Positions 27,335 through 36,080 of a DNA stretch of 64,000 nucleotides are shown here, one piece after another. The position numbers and the translations under genes were made by a program. Origin of the DNA: Chryseobacterium defluvii (lineage in GTDB: Bacteria > Bacteroidota > Bacteroidia > Flavobacteriales > Weeksellaceae). The first letter of the stretch is position 1. Every line of letters begins with the position of its first letter. The stretch is from the NCBI RefSeq assembly GCF_014204415.1, contig NZ_JACHLE010000001.1, forward strand, positions 1,240,001-1,304,000, read 5' to 3'. The notes beneath the pieces were generated by a model. That model did not search any database. It was not told where the DNA came from and saw only the letters and a program-made list of their open reading frames with translations.

Positions 27335-28999
27335 CTACATGGTATTGTTTTCTTCCCCTTTTAAATTCTGTATAAAATAAAATGGAGTTACCCCTACTAT
27401 TTTTCTGAAGGCAGGAATAAATGCCTGTAATGAAGAAAATCCGCATTCCTGGGCCAGATAGGCTATTTTATATCCTCTGTATATGGGTTCATGGTATAGC
27501 TTATGAACAATATAATTTACCCTTAAGCCATTGATATAATTATTGAAATTCTGAAACTTGTGCTTTTTAATGATATCCGACAAATATCTCGGATTGGTCT
27601 CGAATCTGCTGGCAAGAGCCCCAATAGTAATGCTATTTTCGAGAAATATGTCCGATTGCTCAAAACCCTCCAGGTTTGTCAGTATTTTTTGTTCAGTTTT
27701 ATCCGTGATGAACTTTTTGTTGCCCGGATGTTCCGATTCATTATTATTGATTTTTACCGGATTGCTTACGGACTCATTTTTTAGCTGATGAATGATCTGC
27801 TCATATTTCCGACGCATGATCCTGCTTTTTCTTATCCAAAGAATACATATGGCTGTTGCAGCCACCAGAGCCAGTACCGAAATGTATATTAATTGTTTCT
27901 CCGTGTTTTTCTTATGACTGTCATCTACCTCCGCTATCATTTCTTTCATCGTAGTATCAGCATTGAGCCTATTGGCTGTATTCAGACTGTCTTTAAGGCT
28001 GGTATATTTCCGCATATAGAATGCCGCCTTCTCTTTTTCGCCAATCTCAGCATAGCATGTGGCAAGAAACTCAAAAGATTCTACCCGGGCCGTTGGCCGC
28101 TTATACAGCTTTTCTAATTCCAGTGCACGATTGGCAAAATCAATAGATTTTTTATATTCCTTTTTCTCCAAATACAGCCAGCTCAACTGATTCAGCAGTA
28201 TAGTCTTGCCAAGGGCCGGGGGTATGTTGTAATCTTTGTTTTCGTAAATCTTTTGGGCTTCCAGAAGATTTTTCTCTGCCAGTTCCAGATTACCTTTTGT
28301 AGCGGGGTACTCCAGATAGAATATACCTAAACGCATATAGATAGATTCTATTTCATTATATTTTATATACCTGGATATCTGCCCGCTATTGTCACTTATC
28401 TTTTTTCCTGCCTTAAGGGCTTCCTGGAGATAGTATAGCGTTGAGTCTTTGTATATTTTCTTATCGGACTGATTCTTCCTACTGTTATAATAACTAAACA
28501 AGTCCATATAGCATTGGGTCAATCTGAGTTGTTTCCTGTCCGCATCCTTTATAGTTCCTACATATGTGATCGCTGTTTCGACATCCTTTTTACCTGCATC
28601 ATCAAGACCTAGATAAGATAAAGCGAGTCCACATGTTCGGTACATATTGGAGATCCTGCCAGAGGGGTCTTTTCTTTGATTTTGAGCTATTTTTTTCAGT
28701 TGATTCCCCAGCTCAACGACTTCTTTATTTTTACTTTGATTGAGATATAAGACCATCAAAAACTCCCCACTCTCTAATATTCCTCTTTCATACCCTCTTT
28801 TTTCAGATTCGGCTTTTAACTGAAGTAACAAAACTTCTTGTTGTTTAAGACCTATGGTATTCTGATTTTTTGCGAGAGAATCCAGCTTCTCTATAACAGA
28901 TGATTCTGTCATTGGGGCAGGATCAGATTGTTTTGAATTTTGGGCAGAAGAAGTATGAAATGAAAGAAAGGTGAGAAAGAGGTAAAAAAACTTTTTCAT
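27335..28999 (-). CDS. TPR-containing membrane regulator with AraC-type HTH
   Basis: 554 residues: signal peptide (ending SSAQN), exported TPR-like helical repeats (about 60-345), a transmembrane helix (LIYISVLALVAATAICILWI, about 370-390), a linker and a C-terminal AraC-type HTH (about 440-545: ITIGALASRFETNPRYLSDIIKKHK and KIAYLAQECGFSSLQAFIPAFRKIVGVTPFYF). Such one-component membrane regulators are common in Chryseobacterium-like genomes. The next gene cluster upstream on its back (29648-32161, divergent) is the likely target (inference). The 276 bp downstream hold no convincing gene. Confidence 0.88.
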   Translation of the reverse strand: MKKFFYLFLTFLSFHTSSAQNSKQSDPAPMTESSVIEKLDSLAKNQNTIGLKQQEVLLLQLKAESEKRGYERGILESGEFLMVLYLNQSKNKEVVELGNQLKKIAQNQRKDPSGRISNMYRTCGLALSYLGLDDAGKKDVETAITYVGTIKDADRKQLRLTQCYMDLFSYYNSRKNQSDKKIYKDSTLYYLQEALKAGKKISDNSGQISRYIKYNEIESIYMRLGIFYLEYPATKGNLELAEKNLLEAQKIYENKDYNIPPALGKTILLNQLSWLYLEKKEYKKSIDFANRALELEKLYKRPTARVESFEFLATCYAEIGEKEKAAFYMRKYTSLKDSLNTANRLNADTTMKEMIAEVDDSHKKNTEKQLIYISVLALVAATAICILWIRKSRIMRRKYEQIIHQLKNESVSNPVKINNNESEHPGNKKFITDKTEQKILTNLEGFEQSDIFLENSITIGALASRFETNPRYLSDIIKKHKFQNFNNYINGLRVNYIVHKLYHEPIYRGYKIAYLAQECGFSSLQAFIPAFRKIVGVTPFYFIQNLKGEENNTM

Positions 29000-29647
29000 A
29001 CAATATGATATATTATTTTAATTCTGACGTGCTATAAAGATCAATAGAAAAAAACATTGCGGATATTATATGTATGCCGATCCATCATTAAAAGATTATC
29101 AGCTTAAGAAACCTAACACATCCAAAAATACGATATTAATATACAGAGAATGTAAAACCTGTGTTAAAATAATCACCAATCCCAATATGTGCAACAAAAT
29201 AAATAACAATTTGATTATCATAGTATTTTATTTGTAAAACATCAATATTTCATCAGAAAGATTCAAATATCCGGTAAAAAATTCCGCATTTTTTATCAGT
29301 AACCTTTGCAAGCATTACTTAAACAGGGCTAACATTGCAAAGTTATTATGCACCCGTGTGCTTTGATATTACATCATTAAAATTATAAAGCACCTTATCT
29401 GGTTGATTTAAACAAAGATAAGTTATAAAATAATAATGATATAAAAATATAAATGATGAACTCTTTTTTAAAACACAATCTTTCAGCTTTCATTAAGAAT
29501 CTTACGATTTCTTTAGTATCCGCCCGAAAGCCTATGCTTAAGGCGCATACATGTATTTTTATTTTTTTTGCAACTGCTCTGTTGGAATAGCATCATGGCA
29601 GTATTAATTAATAACACATATTAACAATCCTTTAAAAATTTATAAAA
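29000..29647. other. Long divergent intergenic region
   Basis: About 650 bp between the TPR-AraC regulator and the secreted-protein cluster. Very AT-rich; no gene, repeat or palindrome was identified. A T-run with TATTTTTATTTTTTTTG at about 29554-29570 resembles a -7 region for the 29648 gene, but the spacing is not decisive. Confidence 0.4.
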
Positions 29648-30643
29648 ATGATGATAAAATCTACAAACACAATACTACTGACGATAATGACGGTATTAAC
29701 AGCAAACTTAAAAGCCCAGAACGTTCCCAATCCCGATTTTGAATTAAAGGTAGGTTGCCCCTTCACACTTCATGGAGTGTATTATGGGTATGTCACCTCT
29801 TGGAGTTCGCCCACAGAAGGATCAAGTGATTATTTCAATACATGCGGGTTTATGCCGCCCATAGTAACTCCTTACAGCGGAACGGGCTTCGTCGGAAGTC
29901 TTGCGGAAACATCTGGAAACAGAGATTCCAAAGAGTATGTAATGAGCATGCTTTCGGCTCCCCTTGTAGCTGGAGTCACCTATACAGTTTCGTATTATGT
30001 GGCTGAGGCATTTTTTTCGAACCCTGGTATGGGAACGTTTGAAGATCTACCCATTGCGGAAAGAGGGTACCTGGGACTGTGCTTCTCTACTGTTGCTCCT
30101 ACAACTGCCAATATAACGGAATGGCCAAATGACTTTGGGTCTATCCGTGATGATTTTGCACCAACTGGCAGGGTGTATATACCGGCAGATCATCCTGCTT
30201 ACACTTCGCGCAACAGCTGGGTGCCGGTGACCTTACAATATACCGCAACTGGCGGGGAACAGTATATGACAGTAGGACAGTTTCGTGAGGGAATATCTTC
30301 GGCAGTGTGGAGTGCGTATTTCTTTTATGATGGTTTTAGTAATCTTTCGGTTGTACAGCCTGCAGCAACCCCGGCAGTTACAACGGGTTGCCCTGCCAAC
30401 ACCTATAACTTACAAAGTGCCGTTACTTCCACTACCCCATCCGGCGCAGAACTTCGATTCTTTAATAATTCAGAGCATACAGGTTCACAACTTACACCAG
30501 CACAGGTAGCCGCTGCTGCACCGGGTACTTACTATGCATTTTATTATTATACCGCCAGTGCTACATATTCTGCAGCTACCGCTATTACTGTAGCTGATGG
30601 TAACTGCTGCCCTGCCGGTGATGTAGCCCCGGTAATTCAGTAA
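29648..30643 (+). CDS. Secreted protein with C-terminal Ig-like/spacer module
   Basis: 331 residues. Signal peptide ends at LKAQN (about 24). The N-terminal part (NVPNPDFELKVGCPFTLHGVYYGYVTSWSSPTEGS... to GFSNLSV) is a carbohydrate-binding/jelly-roll-like domain by pattern, including paired cysteines. From about residue 248 a spacer module reads CPANTYNLQSAVTSTTPSG...YAFYYYTAS, the same kind as in the gene at 30667. It heads a same-strand cluster (23 bp and 92 bp gaps). A surface-structure role is likely; no assigned family. Confidence 0.75.
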   Translation: MMIKSTNTILLTIMTVLTANLKAQNVPNPDFELKVGCPFTLHGVYYGYVTSWSSPTEGSSDYFNTCGFMPPIVTPYSGTGFVGSLAETSGNRDSKEYVMSMLSAPLVAGVTYTVSYYVAEAFFSNPGMGTFEDLPIAERGYLGLCFSTVAPTTANITEWPNDFGSIRDDFAPTGRVYIPADHPAYTSRNSWVPVTLQYTATGGEQYMTVGQFREGISSAVWSAYFFYDGFSNLSVVQPAATPAVTTGCPANTYNLQSAVTSTTPSGAELRFFNNSEHTGSQLTPAQVAAAAPGTYYAFYYYTASATYSAATAITVADGNCCPAGDVAPVIQ

Positions 30644-30666
30644 TCCTTTAATCTTTAAAGCATTTT

Positions 30667-31548
30667 ATGATGATAGAAATAAAAAGAAATATAAAGGGGC
30701 TTTTCGGGGTGATGATGCTTGCAGGCTTCCTTGCCAATGGACAGACCGTAGACCTCTCCACCCATATAGCAGGTACTCCCCCTACTAATGCGGTAGTGCA
30801 ATGGCATACCTCCGCCACCCCTTCTTCGGGTACCCTGTTAAGCAGCACCATAGTAACCGCAACACCTACCTCCACTCATTACTGGGCATTTTATTACAGC
30901 AGTAACAATGGAGGATGCTACAGCCCAGGTGCTAAAGTAACGGTGATAGGCAACGACTGTACTGTAAGCGAAACTACCGTAGATCTTACAGCATTACCTC
31001 ATTCAGCGGTTCCTACAGGTGCTGATCTCGTCTGGTATACTACACCTACTCATGATCCGGGAACGGAAGCAGCCAATCCTGCAGCAGCAGAGAACGGCAT
31101 CTATTGGCCTGTATTTTACAGCAGTAGTAATGGAGGGTGCTTTTCTCCGGTAGGCGATCCGGTGATCATAGAACTTACGACCTGCAGCTCTGCCTGCTAT
31201 AAACCGGGAGTTTTGACAGGCGGAAGTATTTTAGACAGTAGGGCAGGAATTACGTCATTAAGCAGAGCCGGATCTGATGATCCTGACAACTGGCCAATGG
31301 TGAGAAAAGGAGGATGGCTGGTACTGGAATCTAAAACTAAAGCCTTTGTGCCCAACCGTGTAGCATTCTCCGATGCGGATAATAACCCTGCTACTCCGGA
31401 TGTACCTGCTGGCATAAATGCTTCCAATTTTGTGGAAGGAATGATAGTATATGACACCACTAACCAATGCCTTAAGATCTATACTTCTACGGATGGCGGT
31501 AATACTTATGCCTGGTATTGCATCGGTACGCAGACCTGCCCGGACTAG
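30667..31548 (+). CDS. Secreted protein with two spacer modules
   Basis: 293 residues with signal peptide (ending NGQTV). Two tandem modules of about 80 residues: VDLSTHIAGTPPTNAVVQW...FYYSSNNGGCYSPG and VDLTALPHSAVPTGADLVWY...FYSSSNGGCFSPVG, each ending in GGC(Y/F)SP. The C-terminal 105 residues carry RAGSDDPDNWPMVRKGGWLVLESKTKAFVPNR and EGMIVYDTTNQCLKIY, a short fibre-head type domain seen in many Bacteroidota secreted proteins. Follows the previous gene by 23 bp. Confidence 0.75.
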   Translation: MMIEIKRNIKGLFGVMMLAGFLANGQTVDLSTHIAGTPPTNAVVQWHTSATPSSGTLLSSTIVTATPTSTHYWAFYYSSNNGGCYSPGAKVTVIGNDCTVSETTVDLTALPHSAVPTGADLVWYTTPTHDPGTEAANPAAAENGIYWPVFYSSSNGGCFSPVGDPVIIELTTCSSACYKPGVLTGGSILDSRAGITSLSRAGSDDPDNWPMVRKGGWLVLESKTKAFVPNRVAFSDADNNPATPDVPAGINASNFVEGMIVYDTTNQCLKIYTSTDGGNTYAWYCIGTQTCPD

Positions 31549-31639
31549 AGAAGAATTAAAAGTGAATAATTAATAATGAAAAGATATTTCGACAAACTCA
31601 ATAGGGCTATAAAATCCTAAAGCAATACAACAACACTAC

Positions 31640-32161
31640 ATGAAAAAGAATATCATAACCACAGTATTTATCTTTATGACAATCATGCTCATAAAAGCGC
31701 AAGTGGCTATTGGGAAAACAGGAGTAACCAATATTTCTGTATCCCTGGAATTTGCCAACACAGAGAATAAAGGGCTTATACTCCCCTATATAGAGAACAG
31801 GACCGCCATCACAGAAAACGGCTCAATCATTTATGATATTACCGACCATAAAGTAAAATACCTGAAAGACGGGAGCTGGTTTGACCTGAGTGTAGATACT
31901 ACCGGTACTGCCGATATTTCCATACAAACCGGTAAGACAGAGATCGCAACTGCAAAAACGGCTATAGGAGCAAACGGAGCAACAGATACTGCTGATGGTA
32001 TCCTGGTGCTTACCGATTCCAATAAAGCCATGATCCTTCCAAAGGTAGCCAGCCCGCACCTGAATATCATTAACCCGGCTCCGGGAATGATGGCATATGA
32101 TACCGTAAAAAAGCAACTGGCTATATACAATGGGAACGTATGGAGCTTTTGGAAACCATAA
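31640..32161 (+). CDS. Secreted fibre-type protein, two repeats of an ILP/YD domain
   Basis: 173 residues. Signal peptide ends at IKAQV (about 21). QVAIGKTGVTN opens the mature form, like QVGINT in the genes at 13623 and 43926. Two half-similar units follow: ENKGLILPYIENR...GSIIYDITDHKVKYLKDGSWFDLS and SNKAMILPKVASP...GMMAYDTVKKQLAIYNGNVWSFWK. The last segment is repeated in the broken fragment at 34314. Third gene of the same-strand cluster; the 92-bp gap before it could carry its own promoter. Confidence 0.75.
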   Translation: MKKNIITTVFIFMTIMLIKAQVAIGKTGVTNISVSLEFANTENKGLILPYIENRTAITENGSIIYDITDHKVKYLKDGSWFDLSVDTTGTADISIQTGKTEIATAKTAIGANGATDTADGILVLTDSNKAMILPKVASPHLNIINPAPGMMAYDTVKKQLAIYNGNVWSFWKP

Positions 32162-32599
32162 ACTACTATTTTCAGGTACTGTTTTTTATGATATCACAAA
32201 AAAATAAAATTTGTTGATGACATCATGGTGTTTTTAATTCTCTATTGCCTAAAAAAGAGCATATTCTATTCATTGAAATGAGGCAAAAGTCTAAGCTAAA
32301 ACAATATATGATACACAGTAGTCAATAAAAACATTTTTGGTTACTATCAATCAAAAGACAGTATATTCCTGTTAATTCTGTGTGAAAACTTATTTCTATT
32401 TGACCCAGTCAGATAAAAACCCGTTTGGTATCGGTAAAGAACATGCTTTTTTCTGTATCTGCAAAATAAATAATGACAGCTATGAAATTATGTCATTCTC
32501 TACATAAGAGTATATTATTTACATTTCAACCAATACAGCCAGATCGGCATCCCAGCACTTACCCTAGTTTGAAAACTAAAATAAAAAATATAGTTTAGT
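32162..32599. other. Intergenic region before small HTH genes
   Basis: About 440 bp, AT-rich. I find no gene, no clear terminator and no long repeat. It separates the secreted-protein cluster from the small HTH gene at 32600. Confidence 0.4.
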
Positions 32600-33040
32600 A
32601 TGGAGAAAGAAAATTTTAAAAAAATCCATATCGGTGAATTAGTTCGTAAAAAAGTAAAAGAATATGATATAGATATATTGCGTATATGCAATTTCTTCAA
32701 ATGTACCATTGATGATATTTTGCAAATGTATGATTCGGAAACCCTTGATACGGGAATATTATTAAGATGGAGTAAGTTATTGAAATATGATTTTTTCAGA
32801 TTCTACACACAGCATTTGATATTATATGCTCCTCCTTCTTCTGTAAAAGAGAAAATAAAAACGGTGAAAACATCATTTCCGAAGTTCCGCAAAAATATGT
32901 ATACCCGGGAAGTCATCTACTTCATATTAGAATTGATCAGCAGTGGCGAGAAAACAAAAAATCAGGTGGTGGAAGAATACCGGATTCCCAAAACCACTTT
33001 ATACAAATGGATAAGCAAATACAGCAATGAAAACAAATAG
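32600..33040 (+). CDS. Small HTH protein, transposase-orfA-like tail
   Basis: 146 residues, cytoplasmic. The N-terminus (GELVRKKVKEYDIDILRICNFFKCTIDDILQMYD) resembles a Cro/XRE-like HTH; the C-terminus (IYFILELISSGEKTKNQVVEEYRIPKTTLYKWISKYSNE) is an HTH_28/transposase-OrfA-like helix pair. No transposase catalytic partner or terminal inverted repeats were found nearby. It is better read as a regulator, perhaps of the adjacent secreted-protein cluster (inference). Confidence 0.7.
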   Translation: MEKENFKKIHIGELVRKKVKEYDIDILRICNFFKCTIDDILQMYDSETLDTGILLRWSKLLKYDFFRFYTQHLILYAPPSSVKEKIKTVKTSFPKFRKNMYTREVIYFILELISSGEKTKNQVVEEYRIPKTTLYKWISKYSNENK

Positions 33041-33143
33041 CAATGGGATCCCAAAATGGTAATGAATGGGCCTTTATTTATTCCAACTTTTCGTATGGCA
33101 TATCTGTCTTTTGAAAAAATATTAAATTCTATAAAATTATATC

Positions 33144-33461
33144 ATGACACCGGATTATAAGCGCATTTATTCTGATATAATCAAAAAAAAATTCCCTGAT
33201 AAGAAAGAAGATTGCAAGATATTATTGGCTAAAGAAAATTTATCGGCTATGGATATCATTAAGCTCAATACAAAAATCTTCGGAGCATTGAACAGACAGT
33301 CTGAGAACATCAACCAGAGACATAATTCATACAACAAATCCGATATTCTGCAAATATTGGATTATCAGAAAAAAAACAGGCTGAATAACAGCCAGCTGGC
33401 AAGGCATTTTAAACTGAGCCGGACTACGGTTTCCAGGTGGCGGAAGATCTTTCAGGTTTAA
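33144..33461 (+). CDS. Small HTH protein
   Basis: 105 residues. The C-terminal HTH (KSDILQILDYQKKNRLNNSQLARHFKLSRTTVSRWRKIFQV) resembles the end of the preceding gene in position and style. The N-terminal half (YKRIYSDIIKKKFPDKKEDCKILLAKENLSAMDIIKLNTKIFG) is helical and unassigned. It lies 103 bp after the first HTH gene. A regulatory role is likely; a domesticated mobile-element protein is the alternative. Confidence 0.68.
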   Translation: MTPDYKRIYSDIIKKKFPDKKEDCKILLAKENLSAMDIIKLNTKIFGALNRQSENINQRHNSYNKSDILQILDYQKKNRLNNSQLARHFKLSRTTVSRWRKIFQV

Positions 33462-33702
33462 GAATGACAAAAAGGTAAACACTATTTTATCTGTATAACA
33501 TATTTCATACGATAGGCCTAAGGGGTATTGAAAATAACAATTTCAAAATCCGAAATCTGATATGGAATTAATCATTAAAGATCCAATATTTTATAAAACT
33601 TTATCAGTTTTTATTTGATAATACCCGAGTAAACACTCCCGATTTTTCCGTTGAAGATTACTTTTAAAAAAAACATAAACCACCCCTTCAGGCAGTTACA
33701 GT

Positions 33703-34139
33703 TTAATCTTCTTCAAAAATACTTAAATATAAAGGCTTTTCATTTGCCAAACATTTTTTTACGGTTTCATAAAGTTTTAATAAATCCCGTATGGCTTTAT
33801 CATTACTATCTGTTGGGCGAGTATCAAGCTCAATAGTTTCTCCTTTGTAAACCACAGTATATGTACTTTTTTTATAGGAATATGAACTCTTGATGACAGC
33901 CAATATTCTATTTGCTCTTCTAAAACTTTATTGAATACTATAATTTCTTCTTTACTTAAGGAAGCATCTTTAAAATCAGATCCATTCAAATATTGAGGAA
34001 TCGATTTTTCAATTATTTGTAAATAGTCTTCATCAGAATACATATATTTTGATCCATGAACATATTTATTTTCTCTGTTGGCAATAAAATCAAAAGGATC
34101 CTGAGTATATTTTATTGCATTGCTAAATGTGACTTCCAT
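33703..34139 (-). pseudogene. Small hypothetical gene broken by a 1-base deletion
   Basis: Frame 1 (34139 down to 33777) reads MEVTFSNAIKYTQDPFDFIA...VLEEQIEYWL and then turns into nonsense; frame 2 (to 33703) reads AVIKSSYSYKKSTYTVVYKGETIELDTRP... to IFEED. They join smoothly (YW-AVIKSS) if one base is restored in the CC at 33900-33901. The rebuilt protein would be about 145 residues, acidic and soluble, of no family I recognise; small acidic proteins of this type are often immunity proteins. A sequencing error in a short C-run is the alternative. Confidence 0.6.
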
Positions 34140-34313
34140 TTTATTTATTATGTAGGTGCCAAAAATTTTTGGATACTTTCTGATAAGTTTAAACAGGTTT
34201 CATATAAAAAAAAATATTACTCAATAAAAGTGGAATTAGTCAATATTCAAATTATTTCAGAGTACTATTATAACTTTTTGATCAAATATTGACTAATTCA
34301 GATATTATCAGTA

Positions 34314-34547
34314 CTATAGTTTCCAGAAAAACCATACGGTACCATTATATACAGCAAGCTGATGCGCCTGTAGTATCTCCAGTACGTGGATAAAGATAAT
34401 GACGGTAAATAACATTAACGTTTTCCGGAGCCGCACAATATAGCCTGGACATACAATTTTTATCACATTGATATTATTAATTTTGAATAATGGCGTAATA
34501 AGATTTTTCAGAAAAAGTTTATTAAGAATTTCATTAAAGGGTATCAC
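34314..34547 (-). pseudogene. 3' fragment of a fibre-type gene like 31640
   Basis: The last 18 codons read LAVYNGTVWFFWKL, matching LAIYNGNVWSFWKP at the end of the 31640 gene, also at DNA level. The 59 codons before it (MIPFNEILNKLF...) have no such similarity and no signal peptide, so the frame is a chance extension over a gene fragment. Confidence 0.6.
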
Positions 34548-34593
34548 AAAATGATACTCTTTTTATAATATGCAGTCATATAAAATTATAAAG

Positions 34594-34623
34594 AGAAGCC
34601 CGTCTCTTAAGAGACGGGCTTCT
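34594..34623 (-). terminator. Intrinsic terminator of the hsp20 unit
   Basis: 13-bp perfect stem (AGAAGCCCGTCTC with GAGACGGGCTTCT) around TTAA, then T/A-rich sequence on both sides. It stands 32 bp after the hsp20 stop. Confidence 0.88.
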
Positions 34624-34655
34624 TTCTATTATATATAGGTTATAATTTTGAATGA

Positions 34656-35117
34656 TTAATTAACTTCGACTGCCTGAGAAGGTTTATTCTTCTCCGGATT
34701 CTTTGGAAGAACCACAGTCAAAATACCATTGTCATATGATGCTGAAATCTGATCTTCCAGAACTTTTTCCGTAAGCTGAAATCTGCGCTCAAAAGAATTG
34801 GGATAAAATTCCTGATAGATCATATGCTCATTTTTATAATCCTCTTCATTGGTATAAGAAAGCGTTAATACCTGATCCTTCACCGCAATTTTAAACAAAC
34901 TTTTATCTAGTCCTCCCGCATAAAGACGGATGGTGAAATCATTGTCATGCTCTGTTATATTTACAGGCTTGTGACTGCTCATTTTCTTGGCAAACATCTC
35001 TTTGAAAGGATGATAGCCTCCAAAATGATCTTTAAATTTCCCAAACTTTCCTCTTTCAAAACCACCATATTTATCCTGTTTTCCGAATGGTCCCTGTGCT
35101 TTATCTTGTGTATACAT
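34656..35117 (-). CDS. Small heat-shock protein (Hsp20/alpha-crystallin)
   Basis: ATP-independent holdase chaperone that binds unfolding proteins in the cytoplasm. The alpha-crystallin domain spans about residues 53-145: VNITEHDNDFTIRLYAGGLDKSLFKIAVKDQVLTLSY, FERRFQLTEKV, and the family signature ASYDNGILTVVLPKN. The N-terminus is glycine/phenylalanine rich (GPFGKQDKYGGFERGKFGKFKDHFGGYH), unusual but plausible for oligomer assembly. It lies 58 bp downstream of the membrane gene at 35176; the two likely share a transcript. Confidence 0.92.
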   Translation of the reverse strand: MYTQDKAQGPFGKQDKYGGFERGKFGKFKDHFGGYHPFKEMFAKKMSSHKPVNITEHDNDFTIRLYAGGLDKSLFKIAVKDQVLTLSYTNEEDYKNEHMIYQEFYPNSFERRFQLTEKVLEDQISASYDNGILTVVLPKNPEKNKPSQAVEVN

Positions 35118-35175
35118 AATTTTTAATTTATTAATTGTTATTTTAATTTTTTAGTTCTTAATATTGTTTTGTTTT

Positions 35176-35466
35176 CTAATGAATAGGAATAATCGCCAGA
35201 TTTTCCTTATCCATTGGGGTAAATGCAGATTTTCGCTGTACCGCAAAATCGTTATCATAAGGCAGGAATTTTTCATTAAAACGCTGGTATGGCATATGTT
35301 TTTCGCGCTTATTCCTAATGATTTTAGCTACTAATGATCCAATTGCTGCTATAAACAAGCTGGCAAGTAATAATTTGAAGACCATTGACAATACAAATGC
35401 CGCTAAACCTGCTAATACTGTTATCCCTAATAATCTCGGCAGTATAAATTTAATTCTATTGTTCAT
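35176..35466 (-). CDS. Small membrane protein, hypothetical
   Basis: 96 residues with two adjacent hydrophobic helices (about 10-30: LLGITVLAGLAAFVLSMVF, and 31-45: LLLASLFIAAIGSLVA), then a basic stop (KIIRNKREKH) and a soluble tail (YQRFNEKFLPYDNDFAVQRKSAFTP). No family recognised. Its position immediately before hsp20 suggests a stress-induced partner gene. Confidence 0.65.
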   Translation of the reverse strand: MNNRIKFILPRLLGITVLAGLAAFVLSMVFKLLLASLFIAAIGSLVAKIIRNKREKHMPYQRFNEKFLPYDNDFAVQRKSAFTPMDKENLAIIPIH

Positions 35467-36080
35467 TTTTTTATTTTTACTTGTTAAACTATTCTAACTT
35501 ATTTTTAAGTTCTATCTAAGTAAGACGAGAATGATTTAATTTTACTTTAAGTTTGATTTAAAGAGTTTGAAATCATTTCCTATCATCCTTTTTTCCTACA
35601 GACGAAAGTGAATATGGCTTTACTTTGTCTTTCGGGAACATTCTGTAAGATTAGCCGTTTTATAACAGAAACAAAAAACGCAAGCTATTTTGCAGGCTAC
35701 CCATTTTGTTACTCTTTTTCAATGATGGAATCCTTTATTCCTTTTTTAACCGATATATACCACGATTAGCCTTTATATACCATTTTTAAAGTAATAATAT
35801 GATTACCTTTGAGAAGTAAGAGTTATAAAAAAGTTTATTAAGATCCTATCAAAAAGAGAATCATATAATGATTCTCTTCTTTTATACTATACCTCATCAA
35901 AAATCTTATATAGACAGACTTTATGGTTAAAATCATCAAGAGTAATTTAAGATAGTGTATCTCAGGAAAGCTATTATAGAGATTAACATCATTGTAATTC
36001 TATTAGTATCATTTATTTATAAGTAAATGATAATCTTTTTAATGACTACTATTGTTTGTTTATTTTTAGTATCAATAGGA
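35467..36080. other. Intergenic region with orphan promoter/terminator pair
   Basis: About 610 bp with no gene. A -7-like TACCTTTG occurs near 35802 and a terminator-like hairpin at 35855, so a short RNA is possible (see findings). The rest, including the upstream region of the 35176 gene, shows nothing I can name. Confidence 0.4.
35855..35884 (+). terminator. Orphan intrinsic terminator
   Basis: AGAGAATCAT (35855-35864) pairs with ATGATTCTCT (35868-35877) over a 3-base loop, followed by TCTTTTA. No gene ends here. Confidence 0.6.

Noticed and set aside
32600..33461. Insertion sequence formed by the two HTH genes
   Set aside because: No transposase catalytic domain, no terminal inverted repeats or target duplication seen.
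33703..34139. Programmed frameshift
   Set aside because: No slippery heptamer or downstream pseudoknot seen; a 1-base deletion in a short C-run is the simpler reading.
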